Shown here: one piece after another, positions 49,691-59,793 of the stretch
Layout: every line of letters starts with the position of its first letter
Position numbering within the stretch: position 1 is the first letter of the stretch
Source of the DNA: Torulaspora globosa
Lineage: Eukaryota; Ascomycota; Saccharomycetes; Saccharomycetales; Saccharomycetaceae
Length of the DNA: 64,000 nt
Direction: 5' to 3'
NCBI RefSeq assembly: GCF_014133895.1
Contig: NC_050734.1
Span: forward strand, 248,001-312,000
Notes under the pieces: model-generated
Seen by the model: only the letters and a program-made list of their open reading frames with translations
The model's database searches: none
What the model was told of the DNA's origin: nothing
Program-made: the position numbers and the translations under genes

Positions 49691-51076
49691 ATGGCAAAAT
49701 TGACAATGCCAACTAGGAAGCGACCAACTACTCCACTGGCCAAACCTCAGGCAAAAAAGCTGCGAAGATTCCAAAACGATAAGTGTCGCTCTCAAGATAT
49801 ATGGAAGGAGCTTGATAGAGTAAGAACGTTCAATGATAATGCAGATGCGGTGCTGAAAAACAGCTGTTTGTTCGTTCCCGTGCTGACGAAGAGTGCAATA
49901 TCACAGTATGCGAATTGCCTTCGTTCTTTGCATGAATACATCGACTCCAAGAAGTTGCAACTGCATAAGATAAAGAGTGATTATGGATTCATAGCTTTGA
50001 AACAATTCAGCTTGCTGGATTGTTGTCTAGTGCTTGCAGCTCTACTGGCTTTGAAGAATAAGAGGTGGATTGCAGCTAACTCAAGCGATTACTTCAACAT
50101 ACCGAGCAATGCGTCTCTATCCGGTACCTTTTATCTTCCGGTTGGCTCAATCGGACCAGATGAAATCAAGACTCATTACCCAGTGAGTATCGGTATGTCA
50201 AGATATCGCGCTGTAATGGACTTCAAGGAGTTTTACGTTGACGCACCCAGTGGCATTAACCTCGCTCCATTTATGGAAAGCATATCCTTACTGCTTTCTC
50301 AAATGAAGTTCAATAACCCAACAAGCGTGGATAGGTTATTCCTCCAGCGATTTAAGGCTGTTCACGAAAATTTAGCTTTAGGCCTACACAACTCGTCTCT
50401 TCCCCAGAGTTTGCTTGTCGACATGGCCATAGTGGCTAAAGAAAACACTCCCCTTTTAAAGACATCGATAGACAAACTTGAGTCATACGCTCAGGATCTG
50501 ATTCTTTACAATAATCAGACGGCTCCCTCTGACGACTCGTCTTCAAGAGAAGGAAGCTACCAGGCCGTTGAGGAAGCTGCTGAAGCCGCAAAAAGAGTGC
50601 CGAGTAGGCAGCAGACAACGCCGTCTGATCGAGCCTCCATGCCGACCGAACGGCCAAGTGGTCAACAAGCATCCGCCAATTTCGGTGCCAGGTTTTCGCC
50701 CAATAGCAGCTTTATGACTCAGCAGCAAATCAAAGAGCACTGCATCGCAACCGTAGAAGCATCCAGGGACATTATGAAGACCAAATCACCGTATCAGATA
50801 TTCAGGTTATATGTTAAGTGCCCTCGCCAGCACTACGTTGACGTCATCTATCAAAACCTGAACGATCTACGATCACAGACAAATTGCAATATAGTCGTCC
50901 TGAATCTCAATAATTTACACGAGTCCGACTCATGGTTTGACTCTTTGGACGTAAGTCCCTACACGAAGTCTGTTCAGCGACCGCATCCAAGCACTGTGCG
51001 AGTCGTAAGTGTCGGTGGTATTGGCGAGCATATCACCAAAGCACTAGATTTAATTCACAAGGTGTTAAGCTCATGA
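49691..51076 (+). CDS. SNU56: Snu56, yeast-specific U1 snRNP protein
   Basis: Snu56 is a yeast U1 snRNP auxiliary subunit that forms part of its foot and contacts pre-mRNA near the 5' splice site. The protein is 461 residues (S. cerevisiae 492). The strongest match is the C-terminal domain: FMTQQQIKEHCIATVEASRD, YQIFRLYVKCPRQHYVDVIY, and QNLNDLRSQTNCNIVVLNLN, followed by HPSTVRVVSVGGIGEHITKAL, a degenerate KH-like fold. The N-terminal block SQDIWKELDRVR and the FSLLDCCLVLAALLALKNKRW segment are also conserved, with a Ser/Gln-rich linker at about 275-340. ATG at 49691; a second ATG lies five codons in. In S. cerevisiae this is YDR240C. Confidence 0.94.
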   Translation: MAKLTMPTRKRPTTPLAKPQAKKLRRFQNDKCRSQDIWKELDRVRTFNDNADAVLKNSCLFVPVLTKSAISQYANCLRSLHEYIDSKKLQLHKIKSDYGFIALKQFSLLDCCLVLAALLALKNKRWIAANSSDYFNIPSNASLSGTFYLPVGSIGPDEIKTHYPVSIGMSRYRAVMDFKEFYVDAPSGINLAPFMESISLLLSQMKFNNPTSVDRLFLQRFKAVHENLALGLHNSSLPQSLLVDMAIVAKENTPLLKTSIDKLESYAQDLILYNNQTAPSDDSSSREGSYQAVEEAAEAAKRVPSRQQTTPSDRASMPTERPSGQQASANFGARFSPNSSFMTQQQIKEHCIATVEASRDIMKTKSPYQIFRLYVKCPRQHYVDVIYQNLNDLRSQTNCNIVVLNLNNLHESDSWFDSLDVSPYTKSVQRPHPSTVRVVSVGGIGEHITKALDLIHKVLSS

Positions 51077-51110
51077 ATGTCTGGCTTTTTGTATTTATTC
51101 ATAAAGGATC

Positions 51111-51125
51111 TATATATATATATAT
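51111..51125. repeat. TA dinucleotide repeat
   Basis: Seven TA units in the 181-bp interval between SNU56 and the YDR239C homologue; may serve in 3'-end formation (efficiency element TATATA) of SNU56. Confidence 0.8.
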
Positions 51126-51257
51126 TATGTGTCATTATAATGTGACGCGAGGTAACAAAGTTACCAGATTCTCATGATTATTGTAGTTATTATCTGACAG
51201 AAAGCTTCCTAAGACTTGAGATAGATATACTCGCAAGGCAAGAACCCATGAATTGCA

Positions 51258-53567
51258 ATGGGGAGCGATCGTGATGTGAAGCCAGAACGCAGAAGGTCTT
51301 TTTTCCTCTTTGGCAGCGTGAACTTGGGAAAATCAGACTCATCAGTCAAGTCATCTCATGCAAAGCAATATCATTCCTCAGTATCGAAGCATGTTGCGGC
51401 GAAGGGTCCGCTGGATAAGAAGCCTTTGAATAGCAAGAATCCATTTGCAGACAGCTCCTCAATTGCTCATGCCAAGGTTACATCGGAACGAAACACGGCA
51501 TCTGTCACCAAGCATTCATCGAATGTAGATCCTGACTCTCGAGAGCAATCAAACAAAAATGCTCTCCCTAGTGGCACTAGTTCCGTCCCGGTTTCGAATG
51601 CAAGGTTGAGGGCTAGAAGGCCCCCGCCACCCATAGATATGGAGTCGATTAGAATTCTTACTCAGACAGCCTGCCAGGAAAATACGGGTAAGAACCTGAA
51701 TCAAACAAGCTCTGCGGAGGAGACCTTGAAATCGGCCTCCCATTCCCCTGCGAAGACTCCGGTGCCAATCCAGATAACTGCGAACCAGCATAGACGACAA
51801 AGGTCAGAAGCTGAAAAATTAGTGGACGATTTAGATGAGTATATCAAGCAACACGAGGATAGCGGGCTGCTTGGTCCCGAAGCAGACGAATCGAAAAGTT
51901 GGTCACAGGACGATGTGGATCAGGCAAGTTCTGAGCATTCGAGTGGCGTACCCTCGGCATGCGTGGAACCGCTCGACATTTCTCTCCACGACAAGAGAAT
52001 TTCAGCTATGAGCTTCCACGAAGGTCGATCAGAGGTTGAATCTGAACAGGAGGGCGACAGCTTCTCGTTTACGGACTCACTGAATGACAAGTCTGTGAAT
52101 AGCATCCAGCAAATTGCTTTGAGTGAGGTCGCCGGGGCAGCGCCAGTATCGATGAATTTGCATTACGGCAATCTGAGTGTTAGCTCTAGTAATCACAGCG
52201 GGTTGCCCATAAAAGCACCTGTAGCCGATGAAAATGGTTCAACTTCGAGCGATGATGAGTTCCAAGAGGTGGAACAGAAGTTTGCTTCCGGACTTCCGCT
52301 TGATGAAACTTCATCTGAGTCAGGAAGCAAGACGCCCAAGAGAGTATTCCGAGTTGTCAACGAAGATCGAGCTCGTTTTTATTTTGACAATGGAGACAAC
52401 ACAACATTCAGTACAAGCGATAATACAACTGCTGACGAAGAAGAAGATAAACAAGGCTATCAGGAAGATAGATCCGAATCAGAGACCATGCCAATGCTGC
52501 GACTGGATCCGGGCCCGGAGGTAGATAAATTGCTCACACCAGTCAGTCGAGCCTTAAGCTATTCTAGTTCCCAACACGGAAATGCAGATAAAAGCAAATT
52601 GCATCAACAATTGGAAAACACTCTTGAACCAGACAATCAAGCAACCTCCAATGAACTTGACAATATTGGCTTGCTCTTAGAGGCAGGAGCTTTAACTGTT
52701 ACGTCACAAGAGGATAGTGGTAATATCGGTCATCAGGCAAACACTTCCATAAACCAGACCGCCGACCGCAGTATCCAAAGCCTGAAGAGAGAGGACAGCA
52801 ATTGCACCGCGTCAACAACTTCTTCCAAACCGGATAAGACTGTACGATTGGTCTCTAGTTACGTTGAAGAACTAAGACTGAAATACTACAGATCGTCAAA
52901 CTTTCTCGCAGCGCCGCCCAACCTACCAATATCGTTAAAACAGAAAAACAATCTTATTCAGCCTAAGAATATCAAAGTCAGAATTAGGACTAGTTCGAAA
53001 CAAATTGGGATTAAGCATGGTGGGGCCAAGCAAAAACTACTTAGCTTAGAGACGGCAAATGAGGACTCCATAAACAGCTTTTCGAGCGCCAAGTTCAACA
53101 GCGGTACGAATCGAGTCAACGTCGATCATACTAAAGAATTTCACGATTTATTCGCCAAGGAAGGGCTGATGGATCCTTCCAGCAAAGCAAATGAACCGGA
53201 ATTCCCGAAACACGACGATGATTACTACCTGGAAAATATACCAGGTGACGACGCATACGACAGTGATGATGCCATGGCTCCTTTACGGAAGGGCAGCAGT
53301 TCAGTCGCCCGAAACAACACTGCAGTAAGCTATTATACAAAAAATCAAAGGAGGTTCAGAAGTGGGACGCTGGATAACGGGTACGCTCACTTGCAAGATT
53401 TACCCACCAACATAACCGTTAAAGATTACGAGGATGAGGAATCACTGAACGCAAATGGTCCCGAAGACTCCATCATCAGCGATGACTCCAGCTCAATAAC
53501 TCCGGCACTTTCCTACGGGAATAGCCAGGGCTTACATGTGGCGAACCCTGACGCCGATTCAGATTAA
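51258..53567 (+). CDS. YDR239C homologue, unknown function
   Basis: A 769-residue, largely disordered acidic protein rich in Ser, Asp, Glu and Asn, at the position, strand and approximate length of S. cerevisiae YDR239C (764), whose function is unknown though it has been reported to associate with ribosomes. A conserved basic start (RRRSFFLFGSVNLGK) and proline-rich stretch (RARRPPPPIDMESIRILT) are near the N-terminus. A short ordered block near 520-590 reads VRLVSSYVEELRLKYYRSSNFLAAPPNLP and is followed by VRIRTSSKQIGIKHGGAKQKL. Many SxxE/D sites suggest casein kinase phosphorylation. A 9-codon upstream ORF (51248) overlaps the start out of frame. Homology is by position plus general character. 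Confidence 0.8.
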   Translation: MGSDRDVKPERRRSFFLFGSVNLGKSDSSVKSSHAKQYHSSVSKHVAAKGPLDKKPLNSKNPFADSSSIAHAKVTSERNTASVTKHSSNVDPDSREQSNKNALPSGTSSVPVSNARLRARRPPPPIDMESIRILTQTACQENTGKNLNQTSSAEETLKSASHSPAKTPVPIQITANQHRRQRSEAEKLVDDLDEYIKQHEDSGLLGPEADESKSWSQDDVDQASSEHSSGVPSACVEPLDISLHDKRISAMSFHEGRSEVESEQEGDSFSFTDSLNDKSVNSIQQIALSEVAGAAPVSMNLHYGNLSVSSSNHSGLPIKAPVADENGSTSSDDEFQEVEQKFASGLPLDETSSESGSKTPKRVFRVVNEDRARFYFDNGDNTTFSTSDNTTADEEEDKQGYQEDRSESETMPMLRLDPGPEVDKLLTPVSRALSYSSSQHGNADKSKLHQQLENTLEPDNQATSNELDNIGLLLEAGALTVTSQEDSGNIGHQANTSINQTADRSIQSLKREDSNCTASTTSSKPDKTVRLVSSYVEELRLKYYRSSNFLAAPPNLPISLKQKNNLIQPKNIKVRIRTSSKQIGIKHGGAKQKLLSLETANEDSINSFSSAKFNSGTNRVNVDHTKEFHDLFAKEGLMDPSSKANEPEFPKHDDDYYLENIPGDDAYDSDDAMAPLRKGSSSVARNNTAVSYYTKNQRRFRSGTLDNGYAHLQDLPTNITVKDYEDEESLNANGPEDSIISDDSSSITPALSYGNSQGLHVANPDADSD

Positions 53568-53788
53568 ATCCAAGACAACTATTGCATTTCTAACCTATAT
53601 AATACCATCTTTAATACCATATTCTAGTGATCTTAGCTTGTTACCCGCTCTGAAGCGTCCGACGCCAAGATCAAGGCGAGCTGACACTTATCAACAGTCA
53701 GTAGTAGCTACAATTCACAAGTCAATTGATAGCTAGAGCAACTTACCTGTGTCGTCTGGCTGACAGCCCACATAACAGCAGCGCAAAA

Positions 53789-56713
53789 ATGACAGTGGAT
53801 GCACAGCAAGCGGCATATACCCTTGTTTTTGACCCATTAAAGGATGCTGGTTCTTGGACAGTGCCAGAGTTTCAAAAAGCATTGGAAAAGGGTTCAGATG
53901 AGGAAAAAGTTGCTGCAATGAAGCAGATTCTGGTTGTAATGCTTGAAGGAAATCCATTACCGGAGCTGTTAATGCATATTATTCGATTTGTGATGCCTTC
54001 GAAGAACAAGAAACTTAAGAAATTGCTGTACTTTTACTGGGAAATTGTTCCCAAGTTGGATAATGATGGCAAATTGAGGCACGAGATGATTCTTGTCTGC
54101 AATGCGATTCAGCATGATTTGCAACATCCGAACGAGTATATCAGAGGTAACACTCTGAGATTCTTGACGAAGCTCAAGGAATCAGAGTTGTTGGAACAGA
54201 TGGTGCCATCTGTTCTGGCATGTTTAGATTACCGCCACGCCTATGTGCGCAAGTATGCGATTTTGGCAGTTTTGTCAATCTACGAGGTTAGCGACCACCT
54301 AATCTCTGATGCAAAAGAGTTGATCAACACATTCTTGATCGCTGAGACCGATCCTATCTGTAAGAGGAACGCTTTTGTTGGACTCGCCAAGCTTGACCGT
54401 GAGGCAGCTTTGAACTACCTAGAGGAAAATATAACCTCCGTTGAAACTCTTGATCCACTTTTGCAAGCGGTCTTTGTGCAGTTCATTAGGAAAGACGCTA
54501 CTGCTGAGCCATCTTTGAAGCCCCAATACATTGATTTGTTGGTTGATATACTAAGTTCTGCTTCCTCAAGTGAGGTTATCTTTGAGACCGCTTTAGCATT
54601 GACTGCTCTATCCTCAGATCCATCCATTCTGGCTAATGCAGCTTCGAAGCTAATCGACTTGGCCGTAAAGGTGTTTGATAATAACGTGAAGTTGATTGTT
54701 TTGGATAGAATCCAAGATATCAATGAGAAGACCCCCGGCTCATTGGAGGATTTGACTCTAGAAATATTGCGCGTGTTAAATGCAGAGGATATGGATGTCC
54801 GGTCGAAGGCATTAGACATCTCTATGGAGCTTGTTACCTCCAGAAACGTCGACAATGTTGTTAAATTACTCAAGAAAGAGCTGCAGAACACCGTCAGCCA
54901 CAGTGAGAAAGAAAAATCAATGGAATATAGACAATTGCTCATCAAAACCATTCACAGTATTGCCATCAAGTTTGTTGAAGTTGCAGCAAACGTCGTATCT
55001 TTGCTCCTAAGCTTCATTCCTGATTTGAGCTCTGCCGCTGCTAGCGGAGTTATATCGTTCATCAAGGAAGTCATAGAAAAGTATCCCCACTTGAGACGAG
55101 ACATTTTGGAGAGATTGCTAAACGTAATGGATAGCATTAAATCTGCCAAAGCCTATCGTGGTGCCTTGTGGATTCTTGGTGAATATGCTGAGGATGCTCA
55201 AGAAATTCAAAAATGCTGGAAGCACATCCGCGCTAGCGTCGGAGAAGTTCCTATTCTTCAAACTGAGTTGAAAAAAATGGCACGTAATAGCGACGATGAT
55301 CATGATGATAATGATGATGAAAAAGCAGAAAAGAAGGCAAGCAAGCGCTCGGGACCAGTTATTTTGCCAGATGGTACCTATGGTAGTGAAAGTGCATTCG
55401 ATTCTGTTGAGAAAAGTACTGATGAGGAAATTGATTCAAGGCCACCGATGCGTCGCTTCATCCTAAATGGAGATTTCTATACTGCTTCAATTTTGGCAAG
55501 TACTATCATCAAGCTAGTTCTCAGATTTGAAAAAGATCGTAAAGGGGATACTATTTTAAATGCTATAAAGGCTGAAAGCATGTTGATCCTTGTAAGTATC
55601 ATCAGAGTGGGCCAAAGCACTTTAGTTGAGAAGAAAATCGATGAGGACTCCTTAGAAAGAATAGTCTGCGCAATATCCATCTTGATGGATGAAACAGACC
55701 CATCAGAAAAGAGTACTGAAAGGGCGCTAGTTGAAATGGCATTCTTGGACGCAACCAAGTCCTCTTTCAAAGTTCAGGTTGCTTTAGGCAAGAAAAAAAG
55801 CGCTAGAGCATCTGCTCAGAACCTCAACAAAATTGCTGAGCCCATTGAGAAGCCCATTCAATTCAGACAATTTGCTCAAGCCGGCTCAAATATTGATGGC
55901 CAAGATCCGATTGAGGAAGATTTAAGGTTGGCTATCGAGGGTGACGCTGCGAAGTCAAGTGGCAACTCTGTTATCTCAAAGTTGAAAAAGATAGTGCCAT
56001 TGACTGGCTTTTCTGACCCAGTCTACGCGGAAGCGTACGTTACGACTCATCAGTTTGACGTGGTCTTGGATGTTTTACTGGTCAATCAAACCAAGGAAAC
56101 TTTGAAGAATTTGCACGTCCAGTTTGCTACTCTTGGTGACCTCAAAATTATAGAAAACCCGACCCGTACCAACGTTGTGCCTCATGGTTTCCATAGACTC
56201 ACAGTCACGGTCAAAGTCTCCTCCGCTGACACTGGGGTGATCTTCGGTAACATCATTTATGATGGAGCTCACGGTGAAGATGCACATTACGTTATTTTGA
56301 ATGATATCCATGTTGATATCATGGATTACATCAAACCGGCGAAAACTGATGATGAGAATTTCCGCACAATGTGGAATGCCTTTGAGTGGGAGAACAAAAT
56401 ATCTGTCAAATCCCAACTGCCTTCTTTGCATGCTTACCTCAGGGAGTTGGTCAAAGGGACCAATATGGGTATACTGACAGCTGCTGAAGCTTTAGGCGAA
56501 GAAGATTGCAGATTTTTGAGTTGTAATCTGTATGCGAAATCCTCGTTTGGCGAGGATGCACTCGCCAACTTGTGTATTGAAAAGGACAATTCGGGCCAAG
56601 TCGTCGGACATGTGCGTATTAGATCTAAGGGCCAAGGGCTTGCTTTGTCTCTCGGTGACAGAGTGGCTTTGATTGCTAAGCAGAGCAGCAAAGTCAAGTT
56701 AGCCAGGATTTAA
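53789..56713 (+). CDS. SEC26: Sec26, beta-COP subunit of coatomer
   Basis: Sec26 is the beta subunit of COPI coatomer, needed for Golgi-to-ER retrieval. The frame opens at a TTG (53726), but the ATG at 53789 starts MTVDAQQAAYTLVFDP and gives 974 residues (S. cerevisiae 973). The N-terminal two thirds form the adaptin-like HEAT solenoid (NEYIRGNTLRFLTKLKESELLEQM; YVRKYAILAVLSIYEV; CKRNAFVGLAKLD). An Asp/Glu-rich linker at about 500-520 leads to the C-terminal coatomer beta appendage (LTGFSDPVYAEAYVTTHQFD; LNDIHVDIMDYIKP; FRTMWNAFEWENKI). The family is unmistakable from these blocks. Confidence 0.97.
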   Translation: MTVDAQQAAYTLVFDPLKDAGSWTVPEFQKALEKGSDEEKVAAMKQILVVMLEGNPLPELLMHIIRFVMPSKNKKLKKLLYFYWEIVPKLDNDGKLRHEMILVCNAIQHDLQHPNEYIRGNTLRFLTKLKESELLEQMVPSVLACLDYRHAYVRKYAILAVLSIYEVSDHLISDAKELINTFLIAETDPICKRNAFVGLAKLDREAALNYLEENITSVETLDPLLQAVFVQFIRKDATAEPSLKPQYIDLLVDILSSASSSEVIFETALALTALSSDPSILANAASKLIDLAVKVFDNNVKLIVLDRIQDINEKTPGSLEDLTLEILRVLNAEDMDVRSKALDISMELVTSRNVDNVVKLLKKELQNTVSHSEKEKSMEYRQLLIKTIHSIAIKFVEVAANVVSLLLSFIPDLSSAAASGVISFIKEVIEKYPHLRRDILERLLNVMDSIKSAKAYRGALWILGEYAEDAQEIQKCWKHIRASVGEVPILQTELKKMARNSDDDHDDNDDEKAEKKASKRSGPVILPDGTYGSESAFDSVEKSTDEEIDSRPPMRRFILNGDFYTASILASTIIKLVLRFEKDRKGDTILNAIKAESMLILVSIIRVGQSTLVEKKIDEDSLERIVCAISILMDETDPSEKSTERALVEMAFLDATKSSFKVQVALGKKKSARASAQNLNKIAEPIEKPIQFRQFAQAGSNIDGQDPIEEDLRLAIEGDAAKSSGNSVISKLKKIVPLTGFSDPVYAEAYVTTHQFDVVLDVLLVNQTKETLKNLHVQFATLGDLKIIENPTRTNVVPHGFHRLTVTVKVSSADTGVIFGNIIYDGAHGEDAHYVILNDIHVDIMDYIKPAKTDDENFRTMWNAFEWENKISVKSQLPSLHAYLRELVKGTNMGILTAAEALGEEDCRFLSCNLYAKSSFGEDALANLCIEKDNSGQVVGHVRIRSKGQGLALSLGDRVALIAKQSSKVKLARI

Positions 56714-56838
56714 ACAGAGGCTTTAATTTATACGTCAGATATATTAGAGTTTTAAACAAGCGGATACCAAATGTATCCAGTTTCCATTTATTTACAAGTT
56801 GACTACCTCTTATGCATGGAATGCGGACGTGGAGCTTA

Positions 56839-57723
56839 CTAGGTTTTAACCTTTTCTAATCCATGGAAAGGAATTTGAAAACTACTGATGAGTGTCCTTG
56901 CTTGCGTATCGGTTTGAGCTGTCGTGTTGATATTAATATGCATACCGAAAGTTTTGGGCCACAGATCTTGATTAGAGTCGATTTCAGGGAAGAACTTCAC
57001 GTCTTCGGACGTTAGACCAAACGATATACTTCCAAATCCATTTCCTGATCTGTTGCTGATTCCCTTATACTCTCTTATCCTTGGCATGACGATTTCGGTT
57101 AGAGTAGATAAGAATTGTGACATTGGACGACCCTTCAACTCGACTTTCGCCCCCATCTGGTTTCCTCTTCTCACTTTCCAGCTTGGAACATCAGTCTTCG
57201 AGTACAGCGGCTTTGGTTTGCACCCTGTAATCTGCTGAAGTTGCAAGGCAGCAGTAATCGCGTGCAGCGGGTTTTCTTTAGCCTCGTTGACATAGCAGTT
57301 CAACACAATGCTATCGATGTTAGGTACATTGTGCCACTTTATCGGATGAATGTCGGGAAGTTGAGCCTTGCTGCTTACAGGTTTTCTAGGCTGTCTGTTG
57401 ATATGGTACGGCGACGTACCATCCCATGGTCTGTTCTTGAGCCCTTTCTGACCTTCAAAATTGTGGGAGTAACTGATTAACAGTAGATCGGACTGTACCG
57501 TGTTAAGGTAGTGCTCGTGAGATCTGTCTTGATGTGTCGTCACTGGCATAAAGGCTGGGGATCTTATATCGTTCTTGGCATACTTTAGCTCTGGGAACCG
57601 AGGGGAAAGCTTTGATTTATCAATCTTCACCAAATGGTGAACCGGTTTGACCAGTGAACAAGCCGATTTTGCTCCTTTGGCGGTCCCGGAGAACGATCTT
57701 TTCGCAATCAACATCTTTTGCAT
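56839..57723 (-). CDS. MRPL7: Mitochondrial ribosomal protein uL5m (Mrpl7)
   Basis: This is the mitochondrial large-subunit protein uL5 (bacterial L5), which lies at the central protuberance. The frame opens at TTG 57750; the ATG at 57723 starts a 294-residue protein (S. cerevisiae 292) with a basic presequence ([19 protein letters not shown]). The L5 core occupies roughly 130-290: [65 protein letters not shown] and [20 protein letters not shown]. The gene is divergent from GLE1, 261 bp between starts. Confidence 0.94.
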   Translation of the reverse strand: MQKMLIAKRSFSGTAKGAKSACSLVKPVHHLVKIDKSKLSPRFPELKYAKNDIRSPAFMPVTTHQDRSHEHYLNTVQSDLLLISYSHNFEGQKGLKNRPWDGTSPYHINRQPRKPVSSKAQLPDIHPIKWHNVPNIDSIVLNCYVNEAKENPLHAITAALQLQQITGCKPKPLYSKTDVPSWKVRRGNQMGAKVELKGRPMSQFLSTLTEIVMPRIREYKGISNRSGNGFGSISFGLTSEDVKFFPEIDSNQDLWPKTFGMHININTTAQTDTQARTLISSFQIPFHGLEKVKT

Positions 57724-57984
57724 GATCTCCAAAGTGCAATTGATCTTCAACTCGGCAATTTGGCGGCCTAGAGACTGGTATATCTGGCCAACTAGCCATG
57801 TATAGTATTACTGTTCATTGTCCAAAATTTTAGTATGCTGTCGTTAGGCTGTGTCGTCAAAGGTGACCATAATACCATCAAGAGCCTTCAAAGTATTGGT
57901 AATTCCACAAGTTTAAAAGGCCAATTGATCAAACCGTTTTGCTTGCTGGAGGTCGTCCTAGCAGCCTGAACCAAGTCCTGGGAT

Positions 57985-59628
57985 ATGAGGTTCTCTCTAG
58001 ACTGTTTGGTGGATTCCGACGACGAACGGGAGGACGAGACTTTCGCCAAGAATGACTATTCATCGTGCTCATCACCTGGGTCGAGCATCAATATCAATGA
58101 GATTAGCTTCGTAAACCCTAACGAAGAGGATGAAGACGTGCCGCAGCTTTACTTGCCTAAGAAAAAACTAGTTCCTTTCGCTGTTAGAGAACAGAGCTGT
58201 CTGAGTGATGTGAATTTTGAGAGTTTGGATCCTGAGCTTGAGCGATTGATACAGAGGCTGGACCTCCAGGCGAAACTCCCGGCGAGGGATGGTTCCAAGG
58301 TGGTTGTGGTGATAAGCAGGCCAACAGAGGCTGGAAAGAAGGAAACAAGCAGCATGCTGGAAGAGGCGAAAGATGTGGCATGTGCTGGGCCTGAGCGGAT
58401 GCTCTCAGCTATAGAGAGCTCGTTCTCGTCTAGGCTTGAGGCCCTGGAGCTCGAAAACAAGAAGCAAGTGGAAAGAATGAGGCTCCTGAAGCGGCAGAAG
58501 GAGGAGGAACGTCGAAGACGTGAGCAAGAGGAGAGACGCAAGCGTGAAGAGGAGGAGAGGCGCAAACGCGAGGAAGAAGCTCTTAGACGACGAGAACTAG
58601 AGGAGGAAGTAAAGCGTAAGGAAGAAGCCGAGCGGCTGAAGAGGCAACAGGAAGAAGCCGAGGCTAAGAAAGAGGAGGCCAAAAGGAAGGCCGAAGAAGA
58701 GGAAAAACTCAAGCAAGAAGCGATTAGGAGCAAGACTGTGTCAGACTTTGGTCTGATTGAGCAGAAATTCAGAAGATATAAGGAGAAAATCGTCTCAATA
58801 AAGAGGAACATAATTGAGCCTGTCAAAAAAGCGGATCCCGCTTTGAAAACCCTGCTTTCACGCCATAAGAGGAAGGTTAATCCAAAATTCGGTCAATTGA
58901 CCAACAGCAACGCGCAACTGCAAAATATCCAGAGGGAACTTTGCACGCTGGTGGATCAGACCAAGGATAACCAATTGGCTTTCTTGTGGATACTCAACTT
59001 CATCGCCAAGGCCATGGTGCGTCAAGCCGAAACAGAAGTGCGTGTCAAGCCCGAGTCCGCGCTACCGCTGGGTAAACTTGCAGTCAACTTAATGGTGCAA
59101 TATCCCGAACTTAAAGAGCTTCTTATGGCAAGATTCGTTAAGAAATGTCCTTTCGTTATCGGCTATACCTGTAGTATAGACAGTGAGTCAGGTCGCCAAG
59201 ACATGGGTTGGAAGAGGAAGGCCGATGATAAGTGGGAAGAGGACACCTTTTATGATGAGAGAATGGGCGGTATGATTACTCTTTTTGCAGTTATAACCAG
59301 GTTACCGCTGCCTCAAGAGCATATCAACACGCAAAGCCATCCGATGCCCATCTCAAATTCATGGCATATGATTGCCCGCATAGCCAATACCCCAAGAAAC
59401 CTGCTAACAAACTCACATTTCGTCGTGTTGGGTTTCTGGTGGGACGCTGCCGCAAGTGAATTTATTGAAGCTTACGGCAATCAAGGAAATAAGCTGTTGC
59501 AACTAATAGGTGAAAATTTAACCGCATCTGTCGCTGAAAGGAAGTATGTAGGTGCTGCCAGATTGCGCATTCTCTTGGAAGAGTGGCACACCACCGGGAT
59601 CAAGACTTTTCCTGAACTAGTGGCATAG
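57985..59628 (+). CDS. GLE1: Gle1, mRNA export factor
   Basis: Gle1 sits at the cytoplasmic face of the nuclear pore and, with inositol hexakisphosphate, stimulates the DEAD-box ATPase Dbp5 to release mRNA export factors; it also acts in translation. The 547-residue product (S. cerevisiae 538) has an acidic, Asp-rich N-terminus, a long highly charged coiled coil (about 140-250, largely Glu/Arg/Lys heptads), and the conserved C-terminal HEAT-like domain from about 255 (FGLIEQKFRRYKEKIVSIKRN; KKCPFVIGYTCSID; GWKRKADDKWEEDTFYDERM; WHMIARIANTPRN). Basic residues for IP6 and Dbp5 contact lie in this domain. ATG at 57985. In S. cerevisiae it is YDL207W. Confidence 0.96.
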   Translation: MRFSLDCLVDSDDEREDETFAKNDYSSCSSPGSSININEISFVNPNEEDEDVPQLYLPKKKLVPFAVREQSCLSDVNFESLDPELERLIQRLDLQAKLPARDGSKVVVVISRPTEAGKKETSSMLEEAKDVACAGPERMLSAIESSFSSRLEALELENKKQVERMRLLKRQKEEERRRREQEERRKREEEERRKREEEALRRRELEEEVKRKEEAERLKRQQEEAEAKKEEAKRKAEEEEKLKQEAIRSKTVSDFGLIEQKFRRYKEKIVSIKRNIIEPVKKADPALKTLLSRHKRKVNPKFGQLTNSNAQLQNIQRELCTLVDQTKDNQLAFLWILNFIAKAMVRQAETEVRVKPESALPLGKLAVNLMVQYPELKELLMARFVKKCPFVIGYTCSIDSESGRQDMGWKRKADDKWEEDTFYDERMGGMITLFAVITRLPLPQEHINTQSHPMPISNSWHMIARIANTPRNLLTNSHFVVLGFWWDAAASEFIEAYGNQGNKLLQLIGENLTASVAERKYVGAARLRILLEEWHTTGIKTFPELVA

Positions 59629-59793
59629 GACGCAATTTATAGACATAGAATCGCAAGCTTATCTTGCATCAGGCAGGGATCTGGTGGTGTTCCCAGAGTT
59701 TATAGTCACCGTGGACGTAGTAAAGACTGCATCGACGGTCTTATTCTTAATACAAGTGGGATTTACTGCAGTAAAGCAATTCGGTGGGCAGAT

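Noticed and set aside
58149..58826. 225-codon Ser/Arg-rich frame antisense to GLE1
   Set aside because: It mirrors the Glu/Arg/Lys coiled-coil codons of GLE1; classic shadow ORF.
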